64,000 bases of DNA from the NCBI GenBank assembly GCA_013399115.1, contig VXAA01006477.1:1-64000 (forward strand). The letters run 5' to 3'. The notes beneath the pieces are model-generated. The model saw only the letters and a list, made by a program, of their open reading frames with translations, did not search any database and was not told where the DNA came from. How positions within the stretch are numbered: the stretch's first letter is position 1; each line of letters starts with the position of its first letter. Below are positions 28,301-37,600 of the stretch, in pieces. The position numbers and the translations under genes were made by a program. The stretch is from Anseranas semipalmata. Its lineage: Eukaryota; Chordata; Aves; Anseriformes; Anseranatidae.

Positions 28301-31300
28301 ATTTTACCTGTATATAAACGTCATATTTCTTTCTGGAAACAGGTTGACCACTAGGATCTTTGGAGTGAATATGTGTGTTTTCACGTGATTTAATGAATGA
28401 TTCATTGAATGTAATACTTCTTTTTGTACAGCTACAGTTAATAAACTCCAATGAACCAGGTGTAATTATGTTTAAGACGGAGGCACTGAAGTGCAGGGTT
28501 GCTCTCAATCCCAAAACCAACCAGACCTTGCAACTAAAAGTAACACCTGAAAATACAGGACAGTGGAAATCGGAGGAGTTACAAGTTTTGGAGAAGTTCT
28601 TTGAAACAAGAGTACGTACTTAAATCAGTAATGTTTACGGTTTTGTGCATCGCTTTCAATCTGGTGGTGTTCTGAGTGGTTCTGCTGAGTTTCACTGAGA
28701 TACGTAAGGGCTGCAAAATATAAAAAACTAATGGCTATGCATGCTGGTTACCATATTAAATGATATAGCTATTATTTAAATAGGCAGTACTAATTGGTGT
28801 CTTTCTTCAGGTTGCAGGACCGCCTTTTAAAGCAAACACCCTAATAGCCTTCACAAAATTACTAGGGGCTCCAACGCATATCCTCAGGGACTGCGTTCAC
28901 ATCATGAAACTTGAGCTGGTAAGTTAGCTTCTATTTAGTTCACTCAGCTTCAGTTACTATATTGGAAAAAGAAAAGAAGAAAAAGGTGCCATATCTTTAT
29001 CTACAGACACATTATTTTCTATATATGTTACTAAGTGTTAAAGAAGGTGTCATTTTACTATTAGCTCTCCTGGAAATTCCCCAAATTTCTCCCTTAAACC
29101 GCTGATTTTGAGAAACTGCAGGCATGTTACTGAACAATAGGCACGTGTAGCCTGGCTGGAATCTTTCTCATTGTATTCTTGTTTGCCATATGCTCAGTTC
29201 TTTCAATTACTCTGACTTGTGCTAAACCTGGCAACATCTGCAAGTTTAGCTAGAGGTACATTCTACTTTCTACCTCTTCCCTAGTTTGTAGAAATGTATG
29301 TCACTGACATGAGACTTCTGATGTTCTTTTCCTGCGGTGTTCTTTCTAAACAGTTCCCTGATCAGGCAAGTCAGCTGAAATGGAACGTGCAGTTTTGTTT
29401 AACAATTCCTCCCAGTGCACCGCCAATTGCGCCTCCAGGAACACCTGCTGTTGTGCTGAAATCCAAAATGTTGTTTTTTGTAAGTAGAGCTATCTGTTTT
29501 AAAATTTTGTGGGCTGCATGTCTTTGAAATCACCACTGGTTAAGGGCAAAACATACACATGCTATCTCTGACAATTGTAGTAGCTAAAAATGTTCTGCTG
29601 TCTGGAAGCCTAGATTTGCATGCATCTCTTTTGTGATAGGTTCAGTTAGTATTCCTATTCTCCCTTTTATAAAAGCACAGCAACTCTTCATGTTTTGTGC
29701 TTTGCTGCTGACAATATATCCTAAAGCTCAGATCCCTCTGAGCTACAGGTATCTTCATACGCTCAACTTTTGGTGGTTTTGTTCTTTGAGGCACTTACTG
29801 CCTATACGGAATGATGTACATTAGTGGTGCTGAGAAAGGAGAGCGTGAATGAGATGGTTAGAATAAATGTGTAGGTGTCAGCTCTGAGGCAATGCTCAGC
29901 GTAGGGTGATCTTGAGAATGAAATAGTTTACTGCTCAGCGGTAAATTCTCTGTTACAGGATTGATGTCTGAAAACAGAGGGGGTGGAACTGTACACTATC
30001 TGTAGGTCTAGAGCGTTTAACCATATGGGAAGTTGTGCTGAAGTACATTGTTCAATTTAACACACTTTTTTTTTTTTTTTTCTCCCCACAGCTCCAGCTA
30101 ACACAGAAAACAACAGTCCCACAGGAAGCTGTTAGTATTATTGTCCCAATTATTTATGATATGGCTTCGGGTACAACTCAACAGGCTGACATTCCCAGGC
30201 AACAGAACTCTTCTGTTGCTGCTCCAATGATGGTTAGCAATATTCTAAAGAGGTTTGCTGAACTGAATTCACCACGACCAGGTACTGTACATGTCCAGTA
30301 GATATATTCTCTCCACCCAGACATCTGTGACAAATCTCCAGTGTAAAACTAAATCTCTCTTAAGTCTGAATTCTTCTTGGTTCCTATCATACTTCTTTAG
30401 TGATCACAAACTCCTGATATGACAGGCAATACATAACTTAATAGCAAGTACTGGCAACGCAGCCGACTTTTATGCCAGAAGATTACACTGGTGATTCAGG
30501 CTGAATACCACTGTCAAAGTATTACTCCAAAGTAATAGGATGCACCTCTTGTTGGCCCAACTCTTGCTGCACTGTAGGAGTTACAGTTTTTAACAAATGG
30601 GCCCAGAATGAATCGAATAAATATGCTATGGTCAAGTGTCAGTTTTCATGGTTAACTATAAAGTTATTAAGCTTAACAGTAGAATATAAAGGGATGTTAA
30701 AATAGTTATCAAAACTTGTCCATGTGCTGTGAATGATTAAAAGTATTTGGTGTGATTGTATACTCCTTTGTCAGTGTATACACTAACAGAGGCGCATACA
30801 GTTCTGTCCACCACATGTGCTGTGAAGTGTTTGAGCTAAATAGATTGTTCTCAATGTTCATTGGCCTGTAGGTAGTGCACTGTGAGCAACATCGTACTTT
30901 GCTTTCCCTCTTGTTTGTCATGCTTTTTATTTTTATTTTTTAATATCTGACAACATTGAACAGCAGCAGCAGGTTCTTTGGGCAGTATGTTGTCTGTAAG
31001 CAGTGGTTTGGGGACCTAATACACAAATGGCTCAAAAGAACAAAATCTTTCAGTTCTGCTGTAGTTGCACACTGAAGATTGAAGCATTTTTCCAGTAACC
31101 CCGTGAATAGTTTGAAATTGTGAATCCAGAGGTTGAATTCTACTTCTATTCTGTATAATTATTCATCTCGTTCTGTGGTAATTTTAACTATGCCTGATGG
31201 TTTATTTCGATTGCTAGAACATGAGTAATGTTTATCTTAAATTGGTATGGATATGTATACATTTTGGAGAACTGTGATGAGATTTAAATTAATATGCATT

Positions 31301-33968
31301 TTCTGTTTAACACGTAGTAATAGTGTAGGTAAATAAGAGAGAATAGCTTTGAGTTACTTGTAAGAGTTCTGTATAGGATAGAACTGTTGGTTGAATAGCA
31401 CTTTTATTTCAAAATACTTTGACTAAGCTTCAAGTGTTCCTTTTGGAAGGTGCTTCCCCACTGAGTTCCCCTAATGGGGAAGGGTAGATACTCGTTTTGC
31501 TGTTTATTATTGCACTAAATTGTGTTTTAAGCTAAACCCTCCACAAAATGCTACAACATAGGGAGTAATTGTCAAAGCTGCTCTTGAGTATCCCAGGTGA
31601 GATGTCTTCTGGTGGTCAGTAGGTAGATTAGGATAGGATAGACAACTTTTGTTTGTCACACAAGTCTGGAAGTAGTTTGGGAGATGCAGTACAGGGAGCA
31701 GAGTACAGACAGGAAAAAAAAACGCATATAAAAAGAGCTTGTGGCCCCAAGCAGGACCTTACCCAGGCAAAGAAGGGTATAGCCAGCTGAGCAGAGGACG
31801 TTTCTAGTAGGCTTTCCTCTAATTTCTGAAAGAAAAGATGAGTCTGCGTTGATTTCTCCCACCCAATGTAGGATCTTTCCTGAGGACACTTAACATGCAA
31901 TTTCCTGTGTTCTTATTGTCAAAACTATTTTATCTGACAAAAGAGAACAAGATACCTTCTTTTCTTTGACATTGAAGGTGATGGGAGATCCAGCAGCTGA
32001 AAGTAGATAGCTGGGAGACTTCTTTTACAACAGCAGTACATGGGAGATCTGAAATGCATATCCTTTCTCTTACGATGCTATTGTGCTGTACTCAGGATTT
32101 TCCTACCTGTGTTAGCTCTTCTGCTGCATTAATTGCAATCTGCATGGTTAAGTGAATTTTTAACTCTTTCAGTCAGAAAGGAGCAGGGCTTCCCACCATG
32201 CACGTATGATATTATTGGCACTTTCATTGTAACCCATAATCAGTGTTGCCTCATTTTGGCTGTATCTTTTTTACCTTTCTCTCTTTGTGAGAAAGTATTT
32301 TGTATTCAGCTTAATTTTCCTCTTAATAAAATGGTAGTAACTGAAAAGTAAGTTCTTTTGGAAGAGTTTTATTTTCAGATCTGTGGACAAGCACATTATG
32401 CTGTGTTTAACAGTAAAACGCTGACTCATTGGGAGTACGCTGTCTTTCCGAGATCACTTTACCAATGGGGAAAAAAATGTTTTATTTTTGGGAAATAGTT
32501 TTATGTGACCTGAGATGGAATCAATGTCCTGGAATAATAGGGTTAAACTTGAGCTGTAGGTCTACAACCTGCATTACGTAGTTGACTTGAGTCTTGTAAG
32601 GAAAGTCCCTACCGACGCAGGAGGTGACCTGTAGAGAGGAGCTCAAGGGACTTCTGTGATATTTCTTAAAACACTTCACCACTAAAGCATTCTCTAATGT
32701 CTGGTTTTCAGTGATGCAGCGGATGGTATTTAGCCCTGATTTGTAGCTTTGATATGATAATGACTTGCCCCAAATAATCTTAGGAATCACTAGTTTGGCA
32801 GTTAGGATTAATACATCCCCACATGCTCTGCTCTCATTTCTTTGCTCACACTGCTGCTTCTTCAGCAATAAAATACAGTGTCTTCTGATTGATGTTTCTT
32901 GAAATATGCAGGAACAATTCAGCCCGCGGTGACAGGGTACAATAGTGGCTATTAGTTGTATTCTGTTAGCAGAACAGTAGATGAAAGTTACACCTGCCTA
33001 ATAATACTTCACCTCTTGTTGGTCTATTTAAATCCTCTTGATTCTGTTGGTTTTCATTTTTAAAGCTGTTTCAGAATGTGTGTGTATCTTTGTCAAAAAA
33101 TGCCGATATTCAAAACTTGAGACAGCTACGGCTGATTTTTGTTTTCAACAGTTTTAAGCAAAGTTTATTTGCTCTGCATTTTATTTTGCAGTTTAGAAGT
33201 CAAGGCTAGAACTACAGCAGGAAAATAAAAAATAATAATAAAAAAAAAAACACCAGAAATCTGACTTTTAACCCAGTCTTGGAATTAGAAGTGTTTCCAA
33301 AAGTAGGCTTACGACAAAAGAACATTTTCCAGCTGTTTCATTCCTGAGTCTTCTGAAATGTTTTGTTTCTATTCTTAATGCAAATAGAACTTGAAAAAAT
33401 TTTGGTTTTTTTTGATAAAATGTAGCACTCTTGATTTATAACATGCAGAAAAATACAGATTGCAGTGCCATATGCGATAAATTCTATCCTAGCTTGGTGA
33501 CACTCAAAAGCTATTAGAAGTTAAGAGCTGCTGTCAGTGGCTTCTTGCAATTTCATGACCCAAGAGGAAGAAGCTGGCATTTCTTCAGCTGCAGTCGTTA
33601 CAAATGCAGACTTCCCTGGAGGTCACTGGAATTTGCAAGTTGCGGTCACCGATTGTTGTGAACCCCTTCTGTCACCACTGTGTTAGCTGAACTTGTAAAT
33701 TATTGTGAACTCCTCCGTGCGCTGGGCTACGACAGCAGCAGTAGCCACGCTTTAAAGTGCGCCAGCAGGCAGAGCGCCCGTCCCAGCGTGGGGGGAGCGC
33801 GAGTAGCGCGCTTCCTCGCCTGCTTGTTAGTTAAGCCCTGCCTGTTGCTCTGCTGTTGCGTGTGATGCTAACATGTCTCTTTTCCCTGTTCCAGGTGAAT
33901 GCACAATATTTGCAGCCGTTCGGGATTTGATGGTTAATCTTACGCTGCCCCCTGGTGGGCGTCCATAG
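4256..33968 (+). CDS. MED14: Mediator of RNA polymerase II transcription subunit 14 (29 coding exons, 5' end missing)
   Basis: MED14 is the central scaffold of nuclear Mediator, linking head, middle and tail modules and relaying activator signals to RNA polymerase II. Twenty-nine exons were joined by hand. All have AG/GT borders and compatible phases, giving one frame of 1,377 codons plus TAG at 33966-33968, nearly identical to human MED14 as I remember it (about 1,454 aa). In-window residues 1-470 cover most of the conserved Med14 N-terminal domain. A PKKPKR basic cluster lies near residue 544. A Ser/Pro/Gln-rich low-complexity stretch spans about 880-1080. An LNILL (LXXLL-type) motif is at about 1106-1110, and the conserved C-terminus ends LTLPPGGRP. 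The first visible codon is a split Arg (..VER|KIE), so about 80 N-terminal residues lie upstream. Human MED14 has about 31 exons, so two are probably missing. No frameshift or internal stop was seen, so the gene looks functional. Confidence 0.97.
5057..5230 (+). CDS. MED14: MED14 in-window exon 2
   Basis: Fifty-eight codons, [13 protein letters not shown]...RLPTCIR, phase 0 at both ends, acceptor ctacag. The ATG at its first codon is an internal Met of MED14, not the start codon: the frame continues in from the previous exon. Confidence 0.97.
6008..6137 (+). CDS. MED14: MED14 in-window exon 3
   Basis: Encodes [15 protein letters not shown]...QLANLTV. The last base begins the Ala codon finished by the next exon. 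Donor gtaaga. Confidence 0.96.
6208..6230. repeat. short (AAC)n tract
   Basis: Seven to eight AAC units about 70 bases downstream of MED14 in-window exon 3. Confidence 0.9.
6400..7078 (-). mobile_element. probable avian ERV solo LTR
   Basis: A GC-rich block in an AT-rich intron. On the minus strand it begins TGTATTGGGTTTACATGGCA at 7078, as in a common avian ERV LTR family I recognise from memory, and contains an AATAAA near 6580. The opposite edge (about 6400) is imprecise and no target-site duplication was found. No gag, pol or env sequence accompanies it. One ambiguous base (N) is at 6919. Confidence 0.6.
7475..7600 (-). mobile_element. short CR1 3'-end fragment
   Basis: gcagaatcacagaaaatagg followed by a G-rich ggctggaatggacct run resembles the complement of the CR1 3' terminus, quickly becoming unalignable. 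Confidence 0.45.
8543..8832 (-). mobile_element. CR1 3' fragment upstream of MED14 exon 4
   Basis: Reads the complement of the CR1 3' end: terminal atcacagaatcatagaa, then tccagggatggggcatccac and gggcaacctgttccagtgcc. It ends about 45 bases before the splice acceptor at 8880. Confidence 0.9.
8881..9009 (+). CDS. MED14: MED14 in-window exon 4
   Basis: Encodes (A)[15 protein letters not shown]...LVEDKETG; the final G opens an Asp codon. A CR1 remnant ends only about 45 bases before this acceptor, but the pyrimidine tract tttttcttccttag is intact. Confidence 0.96.
9379..9486 (+). CDS. MED14: MED14 in-window exon 5
   Basis: Encodes (D)[15 protein letters not shown]...DMYSCL and ends one base into a His codon. 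The acceptor catgaaag is pyrimidine-poor and the donor is gtatcc; both are weak, but the frame and homology are unambiguous. Confidence 0.95.
10327..10459 (+). CDS. MED14: MED14 in-window exon 6
   Basis: Encodes (H)[15 protein letters not shown]...CLSLSVW and ends two bases into an Asn codon before gtaagt. Confidence 0.96.
11009..11159 (+). CDS. MED14: MED14 in-window exon 7
   Basis: Encodes (N)[15 protein letters not shown]...KLMERAMK, ending in phase 0 before gtaaaa. Confidence 0.96.
12455..12910 (+). mobile_element. CR1 3' fragment, sense orientation
   Basis: About 455 bases of CR1 from the ggagcacctctcc segment through atgccccatccctgg to the degenerate ATTCT-type terminus (ttctacaattgtataat), in the intron between MED14 in-window exons 7 and 8. 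Confidence 0.9.
13323..13434 (+). CDS. MED14: MED14 in-window exon 8
   Basis: Encodes [18 protein letters not shown]...NVNDN and ends one base into a Ser codon (donor gtatgt). A strong T-rich tract precedes the acceptor. Confidence 0.96.
14117..14242 (+). CDS. MED14: MED14 in-window exon 9
   Basis: Encodes (S)[16 protein letters not shown]...FQLMLYGV and ends one base into an Asp codon before gtaagt. Confidence 0.96.
14859..14937 (+). CDS. MED14: MED14 in-window exon 10
   Basis: Short 79-nt exon encoding (D)[18 protein letters not shown]...WLQQL; the last two bases start a Lys codon. Confidence 0.96.
16536..16695 (+). CDS. MED14: MED14 in-window exon 11
   Basis: Encodes (K)[15 protein letters not shown]...[10 protein letters not shown], ending in phase 0 before gtaagt. 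Confidence 0.96.
17074..17268 (+). CDS. MED14: MED14 in-window exon 12
   Basis: Sixty-five codons, [18 protein letters not shown]...KSGVKRK. Recognisable but the most diverged exon relative to remembered human MED14, with many substitutions in the linker between conserved ends. Confidence 0.94.
17857..17991 (+). CDS. MED14: MED14 in-window exon 13
   Basis: Forty-five codons, [19 protein letters not shown]...[14 protein letters not shown] is a basic cluster that could serve as a nuclear localisation signal (inference). Confidence 0.96.
18338..18471. repeat. (AAAC)n microsatellite
   Basis: About 28 tandem AAAC units with irregular AAAAC units at the left end, in the MED14 intron upstream of in-window exon 14. 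The long open frames through it (poly VCLF or KQTN) are by-products of the repeat. Confidence 0.97.
18543..18619 (+). CDS. MED14: MED14 in-window exon 14
   Basis: Short 77-nt exon, [20 protein letters not shown]...RLL plus two bases of a Lys codon. An (AAAC)n array ends about 70 bases upstream of its acceptor. Confidence 0.96.
18710..18722. repeat. G homopolymer (13)
   Basis: Thirteen consecutive G in a MED14 intron; the length may be unreliable in the assembly. Confidence 0.9.
19074..19602 (-). mobile_element. old CR1 3' fragment
   Basis: Begins with a complement-type CR1 terminus (aatcatacagtaatttagc) and keeps ggacctgtggaggtcacctg, tggtatcatctgcaaacttg and aaccccaaggaa. Strongly decayed and followed by poly-A. 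Confidence 0.75.
20329..20489 (+). CDS. MED14: MED14 in-window exon 15
   Basis: Encodes (K)[16 protein letters not shown]...NSTSSREQ and ends one base into a Gly codon before gtaagg. Confidence 0.96.
20763..20909 (+). CDS. MED14: MED14 in-window exon 16
   Basis: Encodes (G)[16 protein letters not shown]...LEFARSLP and ends one base into an Asp codon (donor gtacag). The following intron is only 87 bases. Confidence 0.96.
20997..21088 (+). CDS. MED14: MED14 in-window exon 17
   Basis: Encodes (D)[18 protein letters not shown]...TKGSS, ending in phase 0 before gtaagt. It follows an 87-base intron with a long pyrimidine tract. Confidence 0.96.
21965..22117 (+). CDS. MED14: MED14 in-window exon 18
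   Basis: Fifty-one codons, [17 protein letters not shown]...NVVLLLQ, phase 0 at both ends. Confidence 0.96.
22356..22625 (+). CDS. MED14: MED14 in-window exon 19
   Basis: The longest exon, 90 codons: [18 protein letters not shown]...FYPAPGLK. Very highly conserved. Donor is the weaker gtgact. Confidence 0.97.
23954..24109 (+). CDS. MED14: MED14 in-window exon 20 (Gln-rich end)
   Basis: Fifty-two codons, [20 protein letters not shown]...[15 protein letters not shown]. It opens the low-complexity Ser/Pro/Gln region and ends in a Gln/Pro tract whose composition differs from the remembered human one. Confidence 0.96.
24662..24773 (+). CDS. MED14: MED14 in-window exon 21
   Basis: Encodes [18 protein letters not shown]...MMHTQSP and ends one base into a Gly codon. 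Ser/Pro/Thr-rich. Confidence 0.95.
25025..25090 (+). mobile_element. CR1 3' terminal fragment
   Basis: ttggactcgatgatccttgt, then agtcccttccaacttggga and an ATTCT-rich tail: the last bases of a CR1 copy, in a MED14 intron. Confidence 0.75.
25482..25613 (+). CDS. MED14: MED14 in-window exon 22
   Basis: Encodes (G)[17 protein letters not shown]...ANFASPH and ends one base into a Gly codon (donor gtgagt). Ser/Pro/Ala-rich, probably disordered. Confidence 0.95.
26665..26847 (+). CDS. MED14: MED14 in-window exon 23
   Basis: Encodes (G)[16 protein letters not shown]...SHSPRAGT with repeated SP dipeptides; ends one base into a Ser codon. Donor gtaggt. Confidence 0.95.
27525..27760 (+). CDS. MED14: MED14 in-window exon 24 (LXXLL exon)
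   Basis: Encodes (S)[16 protein letters not shown]...RIIQQET, ending in phase 0. It contains LNILL, matching the LXXLL-type motif annotated in human MED14. Strongly conserved. Confidence 0.97.
28432..28611 (+). CDS. MED14: MED14 in-window exon 25
   Basis: Sixty codons, [19 protein letters not shown]...EKFFETR, phase 0 at both ends. Confidence 0.96.
28811..28918 (+). CDS. MED14: MED14 in-window exon 26
   Basis: Thirty-six codons, [19 protein letters not shown]...HIMKLEL, after a 199-base intron. Confidence 0.97.
29354..29479 (+). CDS. MED14: MED14 in-window exon 27
   Basis: Forty-two codons, [19 protein letters not shown]...KSKMLFF, donor gtaagt. Confidence 0.96.
30092..30281 (+). CDS. MED14: MED14 in-window exon 28
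   Basis: Encodes [18 protein letters not shown]...AELNSPRP and ends one base into a Gly codon (donor gtactg). A long T run precedes the acceptor. Confidence 0.96.
30282..33894 (+). other. last and largest in-window MED14 intron
   Basis: 3.6 kb between the last two coding exons. Mostly AT-rich unique sequence with no recognised repeat or exon, except a CpG-dense patch at 33713-33821. Confidence 0.8.
33895..33968 (+). CDS. MED14: MED14 terminal coding exon (in-window exon 29)
   Basis: Encodes (G)[20 protein letters not shown]...RP followed by TAG, the conserved MED14 C-terminus. It follows a 3.6-kb intron, the largest gap between exons in view. Confidence 0.97.
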
Positions 33969-34485
33969 ACACTTTTAAAAGAAGGCTGAAAATGAGACAA
34001 AACAGCAAAAAAAAAAAAAATCTCTCTGAAATTAAGCCTTCAATTAAAAGAGGACGTTTTAATTTTACTTTTTTTAAGAGCTAACTATAATAAACTGGCA
34101 AACTTTCAGGGATGCACTTTCATCAAATGAGTATCACCACGACTTTTGTATAGTGCTGTTGTATAGTGTGTTTTAATGGGAGACACTTCAGACTAGGTAA
34201 TAGATTGAACTATCAGCTTGCTGGTAATAGATTTAATATTCTGTTTTATACTATACAGAGTATGAAAATGCCAAACTTGTTTGTTTTTTGTTTTTCTTAT
34301 GTTTTGGTGTAATAGTCTTTTTTTAAGGCAGGTCTGTCATTTTTGAATACTGTAAAACTGTGACAAACTTTATATTGAAGCTGTATTTTAATATGACTGC
34401 TTTGAATCCTTAAACAATTTATTTGGGCTTGTTGTAAACATGTCCCCAAAAAGCAATATTTAATAAACTGGATTAAAAAAAAAAA
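33969..34485 (+). other. MED14: MED14 3' UTR
   Basis: About 515 bases of AT-rich sequence from the stop to the inferred cleavage site. AATAAA at 34462-34467 is followed by an A-rich stretch and then a G/T-rich tggatgttgt at about 34494. A proximal AATAAA at 34089-34094 could give a much shorter isoform. The end is inferred. Confidence 0.75.
34462..34467 (+). promoter_or_regulatory. MED14 polyadenylation signal (AATAAA)
   Basis: Canonical hexamer about 495 bases after the stop, with a G/T-rich element about 30 bases downstream. Confidence 0.75.
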
Positions 34486-34609
34486 TCTTAAACTGGATGT
34501 TGTATAATCTTAAACATTATTCCTCTCCGCTGTAGTCACTGGCCAGATCTCTTGTACTCAGTTACGTGGCTATCTCTATGTCATTCCGTTTCCCCCAAGT
34601 ACTGCTAAT

Positions 34610-34652
34610 TTAAAATATATATTATATATATTTTTAATTATTTTTATTTACT
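34610..34652. repeat. AT-rich (TA)n-like tract
   Basis: Imperfect TA repeat followed by T-rich sequence just beyond the MED14 3' end. Confidence 0.7.
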
Positions 34653-37600
34653 GTATGTTTTTGATTGGCTCTAAGCCTTCAGAAAACAATGTCTGTTCAT
34701 TTTCCTTGTTGTATAAGTAACCAGTAATTACTTAGTGCTTCATTTCCTACAGTTGTAAGGAACTACATTTGTTCTGTCCCAAAAGTGATGTTTAGTGGTA
34801 GGAAGCAGCTTTTTTCACGTGTTTATAGAGCTTTTATACACCTCAATAATAATAGAAGTTATTAATCTAATTGCAAAGGCAGGTAGGATAGAGGCTTGAA
34901 CTGTCTGCCATGAAATTGGAGAGGATGATCCAAAAAAGCTGAAGATGAGCAAGAAAATAACCATAGAAACAATCTCACGTTTAACTCTTTGAATTGAATG
35001 TGGATAACTTTGTCAGTGATGACAGAAGGCTCTTGTTGTAATCAAAGAAAATTTGTGTCCTTTAGAATTAGTCTGTCATTTGATCATTTGTCTTCACGGA
35101 TTAACATTCTCAAATACTAAGCAGAAAGATGTTGTAAACTAATTTTAAAAATCTTTTTGTGGATGTATTCTAGCCTACCTTGCTGGCTTTGAGGCTCCTA
35201 TTGCCCATACAACCGTCACAAGGCTTCTTTCTTTATTCTTGAATGAGTCTGTCAAAGCTCTTACATTATTTACAGTCTTTTCACTGGTGTCTGCTTCAGA
35301 TTGCAGCCTTGAACCCGTGTTTTTGAGTGTTGGTACTCTACCAGTCAGTACTGTTCGAACTGGGTTGTATCTAACAGGTGATTACACAATTTGTTTCTGA
35401 AACACAAAACGAAACACAAAACAGCAATCTTTAAATATTGCTTCGGTTACTCAGTTGGAAAGATTTTGTAGTTCTATCTTTCTCAACTGAACTGATGATA
35501 TCAAATTGAGAGGTGATAGAATGATGTCTGAAAAAGACTGGATGCGATGCTGGCTGCTAGTCTGGATTTGAGGTCTGAGCACTCCTATGCCAAAGGAAGC
35601 TTTCTGATGCGCAGAGAAATGCCGGCTCTTCGTGCTCGTGGGCAGCTGAGTGTGCTGCAGGACAGAGGCCCCGCTGAACTTCAGCACGTGAAAATAAACT
35701 CAGGGTTCTCCCCACAGGGTGGGAGAAAACAACACACGTAAATTAGGGACGGGTGGTTATGAGATGACATTCCCAACCTGAGATTGTGGGGAAATTAATG
35801 AATTTTGGTGGGTGTGCGTATGTACACCTCTTCTGTTAACATACACTGCATTTGAGGCCTTTATCCTAAATAATTTCTCAAGGAAAAACACGATTAGAAA
35901 AAAGAAGCATTTCCCACTGCCCAGAAACACTGTTGTCCCTTTCAAAGAAGTAACCTTGGGTATTTACAAGTGCAGTTTTAATTTTCATTTCTCATGTGTT
36001 CAGTCTAGTTTTATGGTAGCCAGATGTTACATACAACTGCTGCATTTGTAGATTTTCATTGTTAGTCTGTTTATTTCACTAAAAATGCTGTGGTGACTCC
36101 ACATCCTGCGTTACCTGTAGACTGTTTCAGATAAATCTGCCTGTGGGGCAGGAGAGAGAAAAAACAAAGTATTCAGAGAAAAATAAGTTCTGTACTGATC
36201 CATAGATCTGGAGTGACAACGTCAGCCACTGTCAAATAGGAACACAAAACTTTTTATCTATCCAGAAAGTGAACCCAGATGACAGCAATAGGCGTTGTGA
36301 TTCTTCCAGATCACAAATACCAGTCAAGTTATGGTAAAGGTTTTCTTAAAAAAAGAAGAAAAGTGTGTGGAGGGGACACTTAGTTCTGAGCCCTGCAAAC
36401 ACGCAGATAAGGAGCTGGATCAAGGTGAGATTTTTGTTTGAAACTAAGTTTAAATCGCTTGCTGTCCTTGTACGTTTGAGTGTCCTGCCATTTGCCTCTG
36501 AGATTGCAGATGTTTTAACTGAGTTTCCAAAGAGTGCAGGAAACAAGTTCTGATAATGAGTATATGAGACAAAACAGACCTTCGTAAAACTAGAAGCTGT
36601 TTTTCTTTCAAGAGCTTTAGTTTGTCTCTAAGCATACGCCAGTTGGTGGGCATTTTAAAGCAAAATCTATGTGGAAAAACAGCTAGTACAATGGCCTGGG
36701 AGTATAATTTGGGTCATTTTAGTTAGATTTATGATTAAGCCGTCAACAGTGTCAATTCAGAAGTTGTGGTATGCAGGCTCAAGTGGTTATTGGTGTTCTT
36801 CTGGCCCAAATTTTCCATGTACTCACAGAATTTCAGATGTTTTTAAGGTAAGAATACGTTCAAGAAATTAATGTGGAATTGAAATGTGTTAACTGCATAA
36901 AATCTAGGCTGTAGTTACAAAGCTGTTGTATAACCTTGTAATAATAATAATATGATTGAGAGATATGTACTTAGGTTAAATCACATTGGCTTAAAATGTG
37001 TGGGGCTTTTCCCAAGACATCCCTACAGCAGCTGGTGGTTCATAAGCTGGGTAGATCATAAGCAACGTGATAATTTTGGGAGAAATGTTTTTAAGACTTC
37101 ACGCGTGTCTCCACAAACATCACAAACTGGGGAAGCAGCGCTGTGCTGCCTGACTCTGTGTACTCCCAGCCCCGCACGTCCTTCCAGAACAGCAGTTAGC
37201 GTCTTTGGGAAATGACCCTGCAAAACAGATTTTAAAGGAAACGTCCGGCTGCTGCTGTGAGAGATAAGAGATGCTGAGCGAGGAGGGGTCGTGCGGAGCA
37301 GCACAGCTGCAGACAGCTGCCATAGCTTGAGCCTGGACAGCTGTGCGTGTCCCTGTGTGCAGGAACGGGGTTTGCAAAGGGGCCTCTGGGGGTGATCGTT
37401 ATCGTAATTGCCAGTGCTCTGGTGCAGTTCGGGGGGGCTCCCGTATTGTTCCTCATGGTTTTTGGCTATCGGGCAACTTGTCCTGTGCTCGTGGGGCACT
37501 GTGTGGTTCTGTGGGAACGTGTCACGATCGTCGTGCAGAGCTGAGAAGCCGTGTTATTCATCGTGTACCTCCATGGTACTGGGCAATATTGGAATTATCA

